From: Enterobacter sp.
GTDB lineage: Bacteria; Pseudomonadota; Gammaproteobacteria; Enterobacterales; Enterobacteriaceae
Assembly: GCA_022649305.1 (NCBI GenBank)
Contig: JALCNW010000015.1
Location: 1-64,000 of the forward strand
DNA length: 64,000 nt
Reading direction: 5' to 3'
The position numbers and the translations under genes were made by a program. The notes below the pieces were generated by a model. It searched no databases. It worked only from the letters and a program-made list of their open reading frames with translations, and was not told the origin of the DNA. Shown piece after piece: positions 9,135 to 17,932 of this stretch (position 1 is the first letter of the stretch; each line of letters opens with the position of its first letter).

Positions 9135-9159
9135 AATGGGCCGCTATGTGCGGCCCATT
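9135..9159. terminator. Bidirectional terminator, nfsB / convergent orphan gene
   Basis: A ten-pair perfect stem AATGGGCCGC/GCGGCCCATT with loop TATGT is followed by ATGTTTTT on the + strand. It lies between the two converging stop codons and overlaps the last codon of the minus-strand gene. Confidence 0.85.
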
Positions 9160-9760
9160 ATGTTTTTCCGATCACCAACCTGCGATGCGGATGAACTTCA
9201 CGATCGTAGCCCCACGCAAACGCAATCCAGCGTTCTTCCAGTTCAGCGTATGAATGAACAGGTGTTAATTGCCACTCTTCCCCTACCGTACCGTCTGCCA
9301 CGCTAATCTGATAATTCATGGTAAACGCCCAATCGATCATGCGTAGCCAAAATCGTTGACCATCACCCGTTTGTTCGCTGTCAGACACAACAATGTCGTA
9401 TTCGTTTAACAGCCACTGAAAGAATAATTGGGGTAGTCCGCTTATCACGCGTTGATGTACCGCGCGTGGCGTACGCCAGACCATAACTTGCGTAGCTGCA
9501 CCGTGAGGATAGGTAATTTCTTTATGAAATGTCAGCCTCACGGCATACGCCGTGTAAGGTTTACCGTCATCGGTGGTCACAAGACGATATTCATCGCTAT
9601 AACGCGATCTCAAGAGACGGTACCCTACAGGCAGCAAAAAACCCGGCAGATGAAAATCCTCCGTACCTCTCGCAAGGAACGCTTCGGTATGTTCAACGTT
9701 TCGGGAGATAAGGCCGAGTTTTTGGCTGAAATCTGCGGAATCAATCATCAGTGGCGACAT
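9158..9760 (-). CDS. Uncharacterised 200-residue protein
   Basis: I do not recognise the family. The protein has no signal peptide or TM segment. It is a mixed alpha/beta sequence, rich in aromatics (VMVWRTPRAVHQRV, GQRFWLRMIDWAFTMNY) and with a basic C-terminus. The feel is that of proteins from phage or defence-associated cassettes, but that is an impression only. The start at 9760 has GAGAAA upstream; an ATG four codons later is equally possible. It stands alone between nfsB and the DUF2157 gene, a spot where E. coli has ybdG directly after nfsB, so it belongs to an accessory insertion. Confidence 0.65.
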   Translation of the reverse strand: MSPLMIDSADFSQKLGLISRNVEHTEAFLARGTEDFHLPGFLLPVGYRLLRSRYSDEYRLVTTDDGKPYTAYAVRLTFHKEITYPHGAATQVMVWRTPRAVHQRVISGLPQLFFQWLLNEYDIVVSDSEQTGDGQRFWLRMIDWAFTMNYQISVADGTVGEEWQLTPVHSYAELEERWIAFAWGYDREVHPHRRLVIGKT

Positions 9761-9913
9761 CAGTGGTTTCTCATCGCATAAGTATAGTCCACTTTACTAC
9801 TGATCAAAATGACATAGATTCAGTAGGTTGGTTTAATTCTGACCTCACCTTACGCGTTTTTAACCAACATAATAGAATCGGCGCTGATTCCCTGAAAGCC
9901 GCTCGCAAAAAGC

Positions 9914-10948
9914 TTATTTATCGACGCTCCCCGCGTGCCAAATCCGCTCCGCATAGCGACCTATCACCGCAAGCGAGGCCGCGAGAATCAGGAAAAACAC
10001 CACCTTGTTCATCCCATCCCAGAAGTATTCGAAATAGCGTGTGTAGAGATTGATGGCGAGGAACGTCAGGCCAAAACCGCGCAGCATGCCGTCGTCGGTT
10101 TTGAGGCTGATGTAAATGCACACTATCGCTGCCACGGCGAAAAGCAGCGCCCAGGGCAGCAATGCTGCGCGGGTCATGCCGTACCAGTTGTCGATATCGT
10201 AGTTGCCAAAAATCGACATAATCCACAAGGCAACAAACAGATAGGTCAGCCCCATCGCTTTGCTGGTGGCGTAAAGATGGCGGCGTTGCAGCATCGTTCG
10301 CAGCAGCCAGCATAGCGCCAGCAATGCTCCGCCGAAGAAGATGAATCGTACCGGGTAGTTCATCCCCAGCCAGTACGCGCCCCAGCCAGACATGTAGCCT
10401 GTTTCCGCGCCAAACCAGTTACCGAGAGACAGCAAAAAGAACAGCCAGACCAGCCCCGATCGGCCAAAGAATCCCACCAGCCCGTATACCGCGCAGCCTG
10501 CAAGGAACAACGGTGCGATATGCCCGCTGCCGTTATCCAGCCGCTCGCCCAGTTGCCAAAGGGCTATCGCAGTAAACAACACGCCGAGAAAGAGAATCGA
10601 CTCCGTACTGTAATGCCACTGGGTTTCTCGCCGCTGGCGGCTGAATCCCCACAGGTAAAATAGTGTAGCAATCAGCGCGGGCAGCCCAATGCGTGCGAGT
10701 GAAGAGAAAGACAAGAATTCGATAATCTGCGCCATCAGTTCGCTGTCGGCGAACAGGCTGCCGATAGCGATAATCACACAGGCCATCGCGGTCCAGAAGG
10801 CGTAACGACTGAGCCGCTGCCAGTCCATCGAGACCCGCTTTAAGGTGCCAGACAAACGCTGGTGTTCATCGGCGCTTAATGCGCCCTCCTGCTCCCACTC
10901 GGTAAGTGCGCGGCGAAGGAGCCGTTCCTGTTTACGGGTGACGTTCAT
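9914..10948 (-). CDS. DUF2157 multi-pass inner-membrane protein
   Basis: This 344-residue protein has a cytoplasmic N-terminal region (about 1-45) with the short helical pattern typical of DUF2157 (EQEGALSADEHQRLSG). About ten hydrophobic segments fill residues 48-335. The function of the family is unknown; no transporter or enzyme motif is visible. It stands 24 bases beyond the HTH regulator gene on the same strand, so the two may share a transcript. GACAGAAC before the ATG is a poor Shine-Dalgarno. Confidence 0.78.
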   Translation of the reverse strand: MNVTRKQERLLRRALTEWEQEGALSADEHQRLSGTLKRVSMDWQRLSRYAFWTAMACVIIAIGSLFADSELMAQIIEFLSFSSLARIGLPALIATLFYLWGFSRQRRETQWHYSTESILFLGVLFTAIALWQLGERLDNGSGHIAPLFLAGCAVYGLVGFFGRSGLVWLFFLLSLGNWFGAETGYMSGWGAYWLGMNYPVRFIFFGGALLALCWLLRTMLQRRHLYATSKAMGLTYLFVALWIMSIFGNYDIDNWYGMTRAALLPWALLFAVAAIVCIYISLKTDDGMLRGFGLTFLAINLYTRYFEYFWDGMNKVVFFLILAASLAVIGRYAERIWHAGSVDK

Positions 10949-10972
10949 GTTCTGTCCCTGAATACGTTGGAT

Positions 10973-11851
10973 TCAATTGAGTATAACAGCCTGTTCCGCC
11001 AGCCACGTTAGCGCCCGTTCCCCCACCTCATCCACCGGCAGATACACCAGCAGTCGCGAACCGTTACGCGGGGCAGAGTACCAGTACATCTGCTGCAAAC
11101 TGAAATCCCCCAGTTCAGGGTGGCAGAACAGCTTCAGCTGATTTTCCACGCCACGCACGTCATTGCGCTGGTGCCACAGCGCTTCAAACTCTTCAGATAC
11201 GGCAAAGAACCGTGCCAGCTTCGCTTCCCACTGCGGATCGCCACGGTGTTCCGCCATCGCCGCACGGAAGTAGGAGACAAAAATCGGCAGCACGTCGTCG
11301 CGTTTGCCCAGTCGGCTGCGCCATGCCGGATGAGTCAGAAAGAGGTAAATGCAGTTGCGGTCTTCCGCTGGGATCGCATTAAAGTCGACGCCCATAAGAT
11401 GACCAAAGCTGTCGTTCCACGCCACGATATCGAAATTCGGTTTTTGGATACTGGCGGGTTTGGGCATCAGGGTATCGAGCAAACGCCTTGTGCCTTCGCT
11501 GATGCCCTCACAGCAGGCGGTCTGTGGCGCTTCACCCGGCGATAAACCGGCCAGCACAAACAGGTGTCGGGTTTCGGTGGGAGAGCATTGCAGCGCTTTT
11601 GCTACCGCCGCCATCACCACGCTGGACGGGTTAACGTCCCTGCCCTGCTCAAGCCAGGTGTACCAGGTCACGCCGACGTCGGCGAGCATGGCGACTTCTT
11701 CACGACGCAGCCCCGGCGTGCGGCGACGACCACTACGCGGCAGGCCAAGGCGCTGCGGGTCGAGGCTTTCGCGACGTGCGCGTAAAAACGCGCCAAGCTG
11801 CTTTCGGGTGTCATCCTGGAGTGAGATGACAGGTTCAGACATCAACGCCAT
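10973..11851 (-). CDS. XRE-type HTH regulator with MmyB-like ligand domain
   Basis: This 292-residue protein has an N-terminal helix-turn-helix (about 15-85; GLRREEVAMLADVGVTWYTWLEQGRDVNPS) and a C-terminal MmyB-like domain (about 115-285), a PAS-like fold that binds fatty-acid-type ligands in MmyB. Such proteins usually sit next to, and control, a divergent transporter or oxidoreductase gene, as here. The start at 11851 is next to AGGGGGA with short spacing; the ATG at 11842 is an alternative. An inverted repeat in the divergent intergenic region is a likely operator. It probably represses the exporter at 11959; the inducer is unknown. Confidence 0.85.
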   Translation of the reverse strand: MALMSEPVISLQDDTRKQLGAFLRARRESLDPQRLGLPRSGRRRTPGLRREEVAMLADVGVTWYTWLEQGRDVNPSSVVMAAVAKALQCSPTETRHLFVLAGLSPGEAPQTACCEGISEGTRRLLDTLMPKPASIQKPNFDIVAWNDSFGHLMGVDFNAIPAEDRNCIYLFLTHPAWRSRLGKRDDVLPIFVSYFRAAMAEHRGDPQWEAKLARFFAVSEEFEALWHQRNDVRGVENQLKLFCHPELGDFSLQQMYWYSAPRNGSRLLVYLPVDEVGERALTWLAEQAVILN

Positions 11852-11869
11852 AAATCCCCCTGCATGGTA

Positions 11870-11901
11870 GTACCAGTACCAGTATAAGCAAGAACTGGTA
11901 C
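11870..11901. promoter_or_regulatory. Candidate operator for the HTH regulator
   Basis: A tandem GTACCAGTACCAGT (11870-11883) is followed after 10 bases by ACTGGTAC (11894-11901), giving 8-base inverted arms GTACCAGT/ACTGGTAC. It lies between the divergent regulator and exporter starts, where an autoregulatory operator is expected. Confidence 0.6.
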
Positions 11902-11958
11902 CCGTTTATTAGATAGTTGATGCTACGACCATCCGCTGAATGACGCAATGGAGTTCCC

Positions 11959-13395
11959 ATGAATACGTCAGTTGTTTCACCGGGCCGCGCAGGCCTGATA
12001 TTGCTGTTAACTGGCCAGATGCTGCCGCTGATTGATACGTCGATCACCAACGTGGCGCTGGATTCGATCACCCACTCGTTGCACGCCACCGCCACTGAAC
12101 TTGAACTGATCGTCGCCCTTTACGGCGTGGCTTTTGCCGTTTTCCTGGCGCTCGGCAGCAAGCTTGGAGATAACCTCGGTCGTCGCCGCCTGTTTATGGC
12201 GGGCGTTGCCATTTTTGGTGTCGCCTCGCTGCTGTGTGGAATGTCGGGAAGCGTCGAACAATTGCTTGGCGCGCGCATCGTACAGGGCGCGGGTGCGGCG
12301 CTGATCATGCCGCAGATTCTGGCGACCCTGCACGTCACGCTGAAAGGCACTGCGCACGCCAAAGCGATCAGCCTGTTTGGTGGCATCGGCGGGATTGCCT
12401 TTATCGTCGGGCAGATGGGCGGCGGCTGGCTGGTGTCGGCGGACATCGCCGGGCTGGGCTGGCGAAATGCTTTCTTTATTAACGTGCCGATTTGCCTGGT
12501 GGTGCTGGCCTTGAGCCGTCGCTACGTGCCGGAAACCCGTCGTGATACCCCGTCGCGCATCGACTGGCTGGGCACCGCGCTGCTGGCAGTAATCCTGTGC
12601 TGTCTGCTGTTCCCGATGGCGCTCGGCCCGCAGTGGCACTGGTCGTGGCCGTTAAAGGCGGCGCTGATTGCCATTATCCCGCTGGCCCTGTTGATGGCGG
12701 CAAACGCACGCAAAAAAGAACGCGCGGGCGCGCACCCGTTAATCCCGCCGCGTTTATTGCAGTTGCACAGCATCCGCTTTGGGGTACTGATTGCGGTGCT
12801 GTTTTTCAGCGCCTGGTCCGGGTTTATGTTCTGTATGGCGCTCACCATGCAGACCGGTCTTGGCATGGCGCCCTGGCAGTCGGGCAACAGCTTTATCGCT
12901 CTCGGCGTGACCTACTTTATCTCGGCGTGGTTTGCCCCGCGCCTGATTGCCCGCTATAGCACCAGTCATATTCTGCTGATCGGTCTGGCGATTCAGATTA
13001 TTGGGCTGCTGGCGCTGATCGCCACCTTCCGTGTCTGGGGAATGGATAACACCGCGTTGACCTTAGCCCCGGCAACGGGTCTGGTGGGCTACGGGCAGGC
13101 GTTGATTGTGAACAGCTTTTACCGCATCGGGATGCGCGATATTCAGCCCGACGATGCCGGTGCCGCCAGCGCGATTTTGAGCACGCTGCAACAGGCCGCA
13201 CTGGGCCTTGGCCCGGCGATCTTTGGCGCTATTTTGCTACACGCGCTGCAAAGCCACCACGGGGATTACGCTCGCGCCATCGACGTCTTCTTGCTGGTTG
13301 AAACGGTGATGATGATTGGGCTGGCGCTGGCCACGCTACGGATGCGCCATCGTCTGTGTATCCCAGTGGTCAAGCCCAGCCACGTAACAAAATAG
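11959..13395 (+). CDS. DHA2-type (14-TM) MFS multidrug exporter
   Basis: This 478-residue inner-membrane proton antiporter is of the EmrB/QacA (DHA2) family. Motif A-like GSKLGDNLGRRRLF lies after TM2 (about 62-75), and the antiporter motif C region follows in TM5. About 14 hydrophobic segments fill the chain. No partner membrane-fusion gene (EmrA-like) lies alongside, so it probably works alone. GGAG precedes the ATG. It is divergent from the MmyB-like regulator, which likely controls it. Substrate is unknown. Confidence 0.87.
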   Translation: MNTSVVSPGRAGLILLLTGQMLPLIDTSITNVALDSITHSLHATATELELIVALYGVAFAVFLALGSKLGDNLGRRRLFMAGVAIFGVASLLCGMSGSVEQLLGARIVQGAGAALIMPQILATLHVTLKGTAHAKAISLFGGIGGIAFIVGQMGGGWLVSADIAGLGWRNAFFINVPICLVVLALSRRYVPETRRDTPSRIDWLGTALLAVILCCLLFPMALGPQWHWSWPLKAALIAIIPLALLMAANARKKERAGAHPLIPPRLLQLHSIRFGVLIAVLFFSAWSGFMFCMALTMQTGLGMAPWQSGNSFIALGVTYFISAWFAPRLIARYSTSHILLIGLAIQIIGLLALIATFRVWGMDNTALTLAPATGLVGYGQALIVNSFYRIGMRDIQPDDAGAASAILSTLQQAALGLGPAIFGAILLHALQSHHGDYARAIDVFLLVETVMMIGLALATLRMRHRLCIPVVKPSHVTK

Positions 13396-13462
13396 GTCGA
13401 CCTGAATTTGCATAATGAATCCGCAGCCGTCATCATGAGGCTGCATCAATACAGGAGACGTT

Positions 13463-14707
13463 ATGCAGGAATTAATTGCTCAGGTTGAAGAGTTAGGGAT
13501 TGAAATTAATCACACCACCTCGTTGGTGATTATCTTCGGTATTATTTTTCTTACCGCCATTGTCGTGCATCTTATTTTGCACAAGGTGGTGCTGCGCATC
13601 TTTGAAAAACGCGCGCAGGCCAGCAGCCATTTGTGGCTGCAAATCATCACCCAAAACAAACTGTTTCACCGTCTGGCCTTTACCCTTCAGGGGATTATCG
13701 TTAACGTCCAGGCGGTTCTGTGGCTGCAAAAAGGCAGCGAAGCGGCGGATATGCTCACCACCTGCGCCAAGCTGTGGGTGATGGTGTATGCCCTGCTGTC
13801 CTTCTTCTCGCTATTGGACGTGATTTTTAATCTGTCGCAAAAGCTCGCCACCGCGTCTCAGCTTCCGCTCAAAGGAATATTCCAGGGCGTTAAACTGGTC
13901 AGCGCCATTCTGGTCGGCATACTGATTATCTCCCTGCTGATTGGGCAGTCTCCGGCCATTTTGATTAGCGGCCTTGGCGCGATGGCCGCGGTACTCATGC
14001 TGGTGTTTAAAGACCCGATACTGGGATTAGTGGCCGGAATACAGCTCTCCGCCAACGATATGCTCAAGCTCGGCGACTGGCTGGAGATGCCGAAATACGG
14101 TGCCAACGGCACCGTGACGGATATCGGCCTGACCACCGTTAAGGTCAGCAATTTTGATAACACCATCACCACCATTCCCACCTGGGCGCTGGTGTCTGAC
14201 GCGTTTATTAACTGGAGTGGCATGTCGGCCTCCGGCGGGCGTCGCATTAAGCGCAGCCTGAATATCGATACCACCAGCATTCATTTTCTTGATGAGCAGG
14301 AACAGCAGCAGCTGATTCAGGCAAAACTACTGAAACCTTATATGGCGGCTCGCCATGAAGAAATTAATCTGTGGAATCAGGAAAACGGTGAAGGTGAGTC
14401 GGTATTAAACCTGCGCAAGATGACCAATATTGGCACCTTCCGCGCGTACCTTAATGAATATCTGCGCAATCATCCACGTATTCGCAAAGATATGACCTTA
14501 ATGGTTCGCCAGCTCGCGCCGGATAACAACGGCCTGCCGATTGAAATCTATGCGTTTACCAATACGGTCGTGTGGGCAGAATATGAAAATATTCAGGCCG
14601 ACATCTTCGACCATATTTATGCGGTAGTGGAAGAGTTCGGCCTGCGTATTCATCAGTCACCCACCGGGAACGATATTCGCTCGCTGGCGGGGGCATTCAC
14701 GCAATAA
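13463..14707 (+). CDS. ybdG: YbdG, miniconductance mechanosensitive channel (MscS family)
   Basis: This 414-residue inner-membrane channel opens on hypo-osmotic shock (MscM activity in E. coli). It has five predicted TM segments (about 20-45, 70-95, 105-130, 150-172, 178-200); the pore helix is in [27 protein letters not shown]. The cytoplasmic beta domain starts at [14 protein letters not shown] and carries the YbdG-specific insert around 270-330. Sequence agrees with E. coli YbdG over its whole length. AGGAG precedes the start. In E. coli pheP is its next neighbour; here about 21 kb intervenes. Its stop is 3 bases from the convergent LacI gene. Confidence 0.93.
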   Translation: MQELIAQVEELGIEINHTTSLVIIFGIIFLTAIVVHLILHKVVLRIFEKRAQASSHLWLQIITQNKLFHRLAFTLQGIIVNVQAVLWLQKGSEAADMLTTCAKLWVMVYALLSFFSLLDVIFNLSQKLATASQLPLKGIFQGVKLVSAILVGILIISLLIGQSPAILISGLGAMAAVLMLVFKDPILGLVAGIQLSANDMLKLGDWLEMPKYGANGTVTDIGLTTVKVSNFDNTITTIPTWALVSDAFINWSGMSASGGRRIKRSLNIDTTSIHFLDEQEQQQLIQAKLLKPYMAARHEEINLWNQENGEGESVLNLRKMTNIGTFRAYLNEYLRNHPRIRKDMTLMVRQLAPDNNGLPIEIYAFTNTVVWAEYENIQADIFDHIYAVVEEFGLRIHQSPTGNDIRSLAGAFTQ

Positions 14708-14710
14708 GCA

Positions 14711-15682
14711 TCAGGTACTGGCGCGGGCCACAAAGCGCCAGTCCATCATCACCCTTTCCGTGGGCGCATCCGGGTTGTCGATTTTGTTCAGCAGCAGTTC
14801 GACCGCCTTGCGCCCGATATCCCGCGACGGCTGTTGGATTGTCGTCAGGGCAATCATCTCGGCAAGCTCCGTGCCGTCGAATCCAACCACCGCAATATCC
14901 TGCGGCACGCGCAGTCCCGCCTGCTGAATGGCGCGCATCGCACCTGCCGCCAGGGTATCCGACACCGCAAACACCGCATCCGGCGGGTTCTCTTTCAACA
15001 GCTTTTCCATCGCTGCCGTGCCCGCGCCGGAGCTAAGATCGCTGGCGTATTCCACCACCTGATAGTCCAGACTGCGCAGATGCAGCACGCTTTTATAGCC
15101 GCGCTCGCGCAGGCGAGCATATTTGTAGCTGAGATCGTGGTTAATCAGCGCAATGCGCTGGCGTCCACTATCTGCCAGCTGGCTGACCACGTGCTGGGAC
15201 GCATCGACATCGTTAATCCCGACGCAGGAAACCGACCCGGCATCGGCATATTCGGCACACTGTACCCACGGTGCATTACCGATAAGCGCGGAGAGTTCCG
15301 GGAGTTTTGAGAAGGCATCCATGGTGATAATACCATCGACGATTTTGCCGGAGAGCAGGCTCAAGCCCGAACGGGAGCGTGCAATATCGGAGCCGGAATT
15401 GCAGAGCAGGATGCGATAACCGCTTTTCTCGGCTTCTTCTTCGATGCCTTTTACCACTTCGGCACAGAACGGGTTGGCAATGTTAGAGACCATCACCAGC
15501 ACCATATAACTGCGGGCGGTGCGCAGCTGGCGCGCCAGCAGGTTGGGCTGATAGTTGCTCTCTTTAATCGCCTTCAAAACGCGCTCGCGGTTTTTCGCTT
15601 TGACCGTGTCGCTGTTATTGAGCACACGCGACACCGTCGCCACCGACACCCCGGCCAGCTGAGCGATTTTCTGAATTGACAT
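14711..15682 (-). CDS. LacI/GalR-family repressor of the adjacent sugar operon
   Basis: This 323-residue regulator has an N-terminal LacI HTH (about 2-25; IQKIAQLAGVSVATVSRVLN), the hinge helix NYQPNLLARQLRT and a periplasmic-binding-protein-like sensor domain (58-320). It resembles CytR/GalR in arrangement. It is the last gene of a minus-strand cluster with a dehydrogenase, an isomerase and a permease, and two identical palindromes upstream of the permease are the expected operators. The inducer is probably the sugar, polyol or nucleoside taken up, or its phosphate. Confidence 0.88.
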   Translation of the reverse strand: MSIQKIAQLAGVSVATVSRVLNNSDTVKAKNRERVLKAIKESNYQPNLLARQLRTARSYMVLVMVSNIANPFCAEVVKGIEEEAEKSGYRILLCNSGSDIARSRSGLSLLSGKIVDGIITMDAFSKLPELSALIGNAPWVQCAEYADAGSVSCVGINDVDASQHVVSQLADSGRQRIALINHDLSYKYARLRERGYKSVLHLRSLDYQVVEYASDLSSGAGTAAMEKLLKENPPDAVFAVSDTLAAGAMRAIQQAGLRVPQDIAVVGFDGTELAEMIALTTIQQPSRDIGRKAVELLLNKIDNPDAPTERVMMDWRFVARAST

Positions 15683-15734
15683 AACGACGACACATCCTGC
15701 GGTTAGCGTTTTATGCAGGCTACCATAAATTTGT

Positions 15735-15750
15735 GCCCGGCGAACCGGGC
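15735..15750 (-). terminator. Short GC hairpin between dehydrogenase and lacI-type gene
   Basis: A six-pair stem GCCCGG/CCGGGC with a four-base loop lies 7 bases past the dehydrogenase stop, followed on the minus strand by ACAAATTT. It is a weak terminator or processing hairpin that could lower regulator expression relative to the operon. Confidence 0.4.
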
Positions 15751-15756
15751 AACACG

Positions 15757-16899
15757 TTATCGCGCCACGCTGACCCAGCGCTGCTGCTGATGGCTTTTCA
15801 CAATCGCATCAATGAGATACATCACGTTCGCCCCATCGTGGAAAGTGGCAAACAGCGGACTTTCCGGCATCTTGCCCGCCTGCACGGCGCGGTAGAACTG
15901 CGCCATCATGTTTTTAAACGCATCCGGCCAGCCTTCGATGTGTCCACCGGGGAAGTGGGCGCTGTCGGCGGCGTCGCGGTTCATCAGACCCGGATCGTCA
16001 GATAACGTCTGATTCGCCTGCGCGCGATGGCCAATCCACAACTGCTGAGGCACTTCCTGATCCCACGCAACGGACTTATCGCTGCCGTTGATTTCGAAGC
16101 TGAGGCGGTTTTTACGTCCAGCGCTAACCTGCGAGACGCTGAAGCTGCCCTTGCTACCGTCGTCAAAGCGGAACAGCACCGAGCCGAAGTCTTCGGTGGT
16201 CACCGGCTTATCCTCGTACTGCGCGTGTTGCTTCTGAGCAAACGTCTGATTGCCCGCCACACTGGATTTGCGTGTCGGCCAGACGATAGAGAGATCGGCC
16301 ATCACCTCGACAATCCTGCGTCCGGTAACGAACTGTACCGTGTCACACCAGTGCGATCCGATATCCGCCACCGCTCGTGAGGCCCCGCCTAGCGCGGCAT
16401 CCACACGCCAGTTGTAGTCAGTTTCCAGTAACATCCAGTCCTGTAAATAGCTGCCATGGGAGGCAAACACGCGCCCGATGCTGCCCTCGCGCATCATGCT
16501 GGCCGCCTGGCGCACCATCGCAAACTGGCGATAGACAAAGCTCACGCCGTGGACAACGCCGGCTTGTTCTGCCAGCACAACCAGCTCGCGCGCCTCTTCC
16601 GGCGTCATGCACAGCGGTTTTTCGGAGAAGACGTGTTTCCCCGCTTGCAGGATCTGGCGGTTGATTTGCGCATGCAGATGGTTAGGCGTGCAGTTGTGAA
16701 CCACGTGTAAATCCGGGTGCGCGAGCAGTTCTTGTACGCTGCCGTAGGCGTGCGGCACGTTCAATGCCTGCGCTTTTTCTTGCGCCTGCTCAAGCGTGCC
16801 GTCACACAATGCGACCACCTGCACAAAGCCCAGTCGCCTCAGCGCCTCAATGTGCGCCGGGCCAATAAACCCGCTGCCGATAATCCCAACGTTAATCAT
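15757..16899 (-). CDS. Gfo/Idh/MocA-family sugar or polyol dehydrogenase
   Basis: This 380-residue NAD(P)-dependent oxidoreductase starts with a Rossmann fold (GIIGSGFIGPAHIEAL, residues 5-20). The family motif FSEKPLCMT lies near residue 95 with its catalytic Lys; the C-terminal alpha/beta substrate domain contains the SHWCD segment. The start at 16899 is set by AGGAGG five bases upstream; a longer in-frame reading to 16926 would overrun the preceding gene. It overlaps the isomerase gene by 8 bases (translational coupling). It probably oxidises a cyclitol or sugar supplied by the permease; the substrate is not deducible. Confidence 0.85.
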   Translation of the reverse strand: MINVGIIGSGFIGPAHIEALRRLGFVQVVALCDGTLEQAQEKAQALNVPHAYGSVQELLAHPDLHVVHNCTPNHLHAQINRQILQAGKHVFSEKPLCMTPEEARELVVLAEQAGVVHGVSFVYRQFAMVRQAASMMREGSIGRVFASHGSYLQDWMLLETDYNWRVDAALGGASRAVADIGSHWCDTVQFVTGRRIVEVMADLSIVWPTRKSSVAGNQTFAQKQHAQYEDKPVTTEDFGSVLFRFDDGSKGSFSVSQVSAGRKNRLSFEINGSDKSVAWDQEVPQQLWIGHRAQANQTLSDDPGLMNRDAADSAHFPGGHIEGWPDAFKNMMAQFYRAVQAGKMPESPLFATFHDGANVMYLIDAIVKSHQQQRWVSVAR

Positions 16900-17917
16900 C
16901 GGTACCTCCTGCGGCAAAATCGTCAAACGCGCGGGACGACACCGGAATAATATGGCGGCGGATAAACTCGCTGCCTTCGCTCGCGCCCGTGTCGCCGTCC
17001 TTCATGCAGCATTCCCACTCCAGCACTGCCCAGCCCTCAAAATCATACTGGGTGAGCTTGCTGAAAATACCTTTGAAATCGATCTGCCCATCGCCCAGCG
17101 ATCGGAACCGCCCGGCGCGGTTGATCCACGGCTGATAGCCGCCGTACACGCCGCTGCTCCCGTTAGGCAAAAACTCGGCGTCCTTAACGTGGAACGCTTT
17201 GATACGCGAATGAAAGATGTCGATAAACGACAGATAATCCATCTGCTGCAAGAGCATGTGGCTGGGATCGTAGAGAATATTGCAGCGCGGATGGTTATCG
17301 ACCAGCGCCAGAAAACGCTCAAACGTCACGCCGTCGTGCAGATCTTCGCCCGGGTGCAGCTCGAAGCACAGGTCAACGCCGTGCTGATCAAAGACGTCCA
17401 GGATTGGCCGCCAGCGGTTTGCCAGTTCCTGAAATGCGTCCTGAAAACGCTGTTCGTTGTGCGGTGGCCACGGGTAGAAATACGGCCACGCCAGCGAACC
17501 GGAGAAGGTGGCGTGAGCGCTCAGTCCCAGCTTCGCCGACGCCGCTGCCGCCTGCTTCAACTTTTCTGTCGCCCATGCCTGGCGCGCGGCATCATTACCG
17601 CGCACCGCAGCTGGGGCAAAGTGGTCGAACGCTTCGCCGTAAACCGGGTTGACCGCCACCAGCTGTCCTTCCAGATGCGTGGACAGCTCGCTGATGACCA
17701 GCCCGTGCTCCGCCAGCCTGCCGGTCACGTCATCGCAATAGGCCTGGCTTGTAGCGGCCTGTTCCAGATCGAAAATCTGAGGATGATTGCAGGGAATTTG
17801 CAGCGCTTTGTAGCCCTTTCCCGCCGCCCAGCCCGCCAGCCCATCGAGCGAGTTAAACGGGGCTTGCCCGCCGATAAACTGCGTCAGAAAAATGCCCGGT
17901 CCCTTAATCGTTCTCAT
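16892..17917 (-). CDS. TIM-barrel sugar isomerase/epimerase (xylose-isomerase-like, AP-endonuclease-2 family)
   Basis: This 341-residue protein of the IolE/IolI-like superfamily shows likely metal ligands in CFELHPGED (about 185-193), YDPSHML (about 228-234), AFHVKDAEF (about 258-266) and the terminal VLEWE. Such enzymes isomerise, epimerise or dehydrate keto-sugars or keto-inositols and commonly pair with Gfo/Idh/MocA dehydrogenases, as here. A strong RBS (GGAGG) precedes the ATG. It is encoded between permease and dehydrogenase and overlaps the latter. The exact reaction cannot be called. Confidence 0.82.
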   Translation of the reverse strand: MRTIKGPGIFLTQFIGGQAPFNSLDGLAGWAAGKGYKALQIPCNHPQIFDLEQAATSQAYCDDVTGRLAEHGLVISELSTHLEGQLVAVNPVYGEAFDHFAPAAVRGNDAARQAWATEKLKQAAAASAKLGLSAHATFSGSLAWPYFYPWPPHNEQRFQDAFQELANRWRPILDVFDQHGVDLCFELHPGEDLHDGVTFERFLALVDNHPRCNILYDPSHMLLQQMDYLSFIDIFHSRIKAFHVKDAEFLPNGSSGVYGGYQPWINRAGRFRSLGDGQIDFKGIFSKLTQYDFEGWAVLEWECCMKDGDTGASEGSEFIRRHIIPVSSRAFDDFAAGGTDD

Positions 17918-17932
17918 ACCACCTCCAAAAAA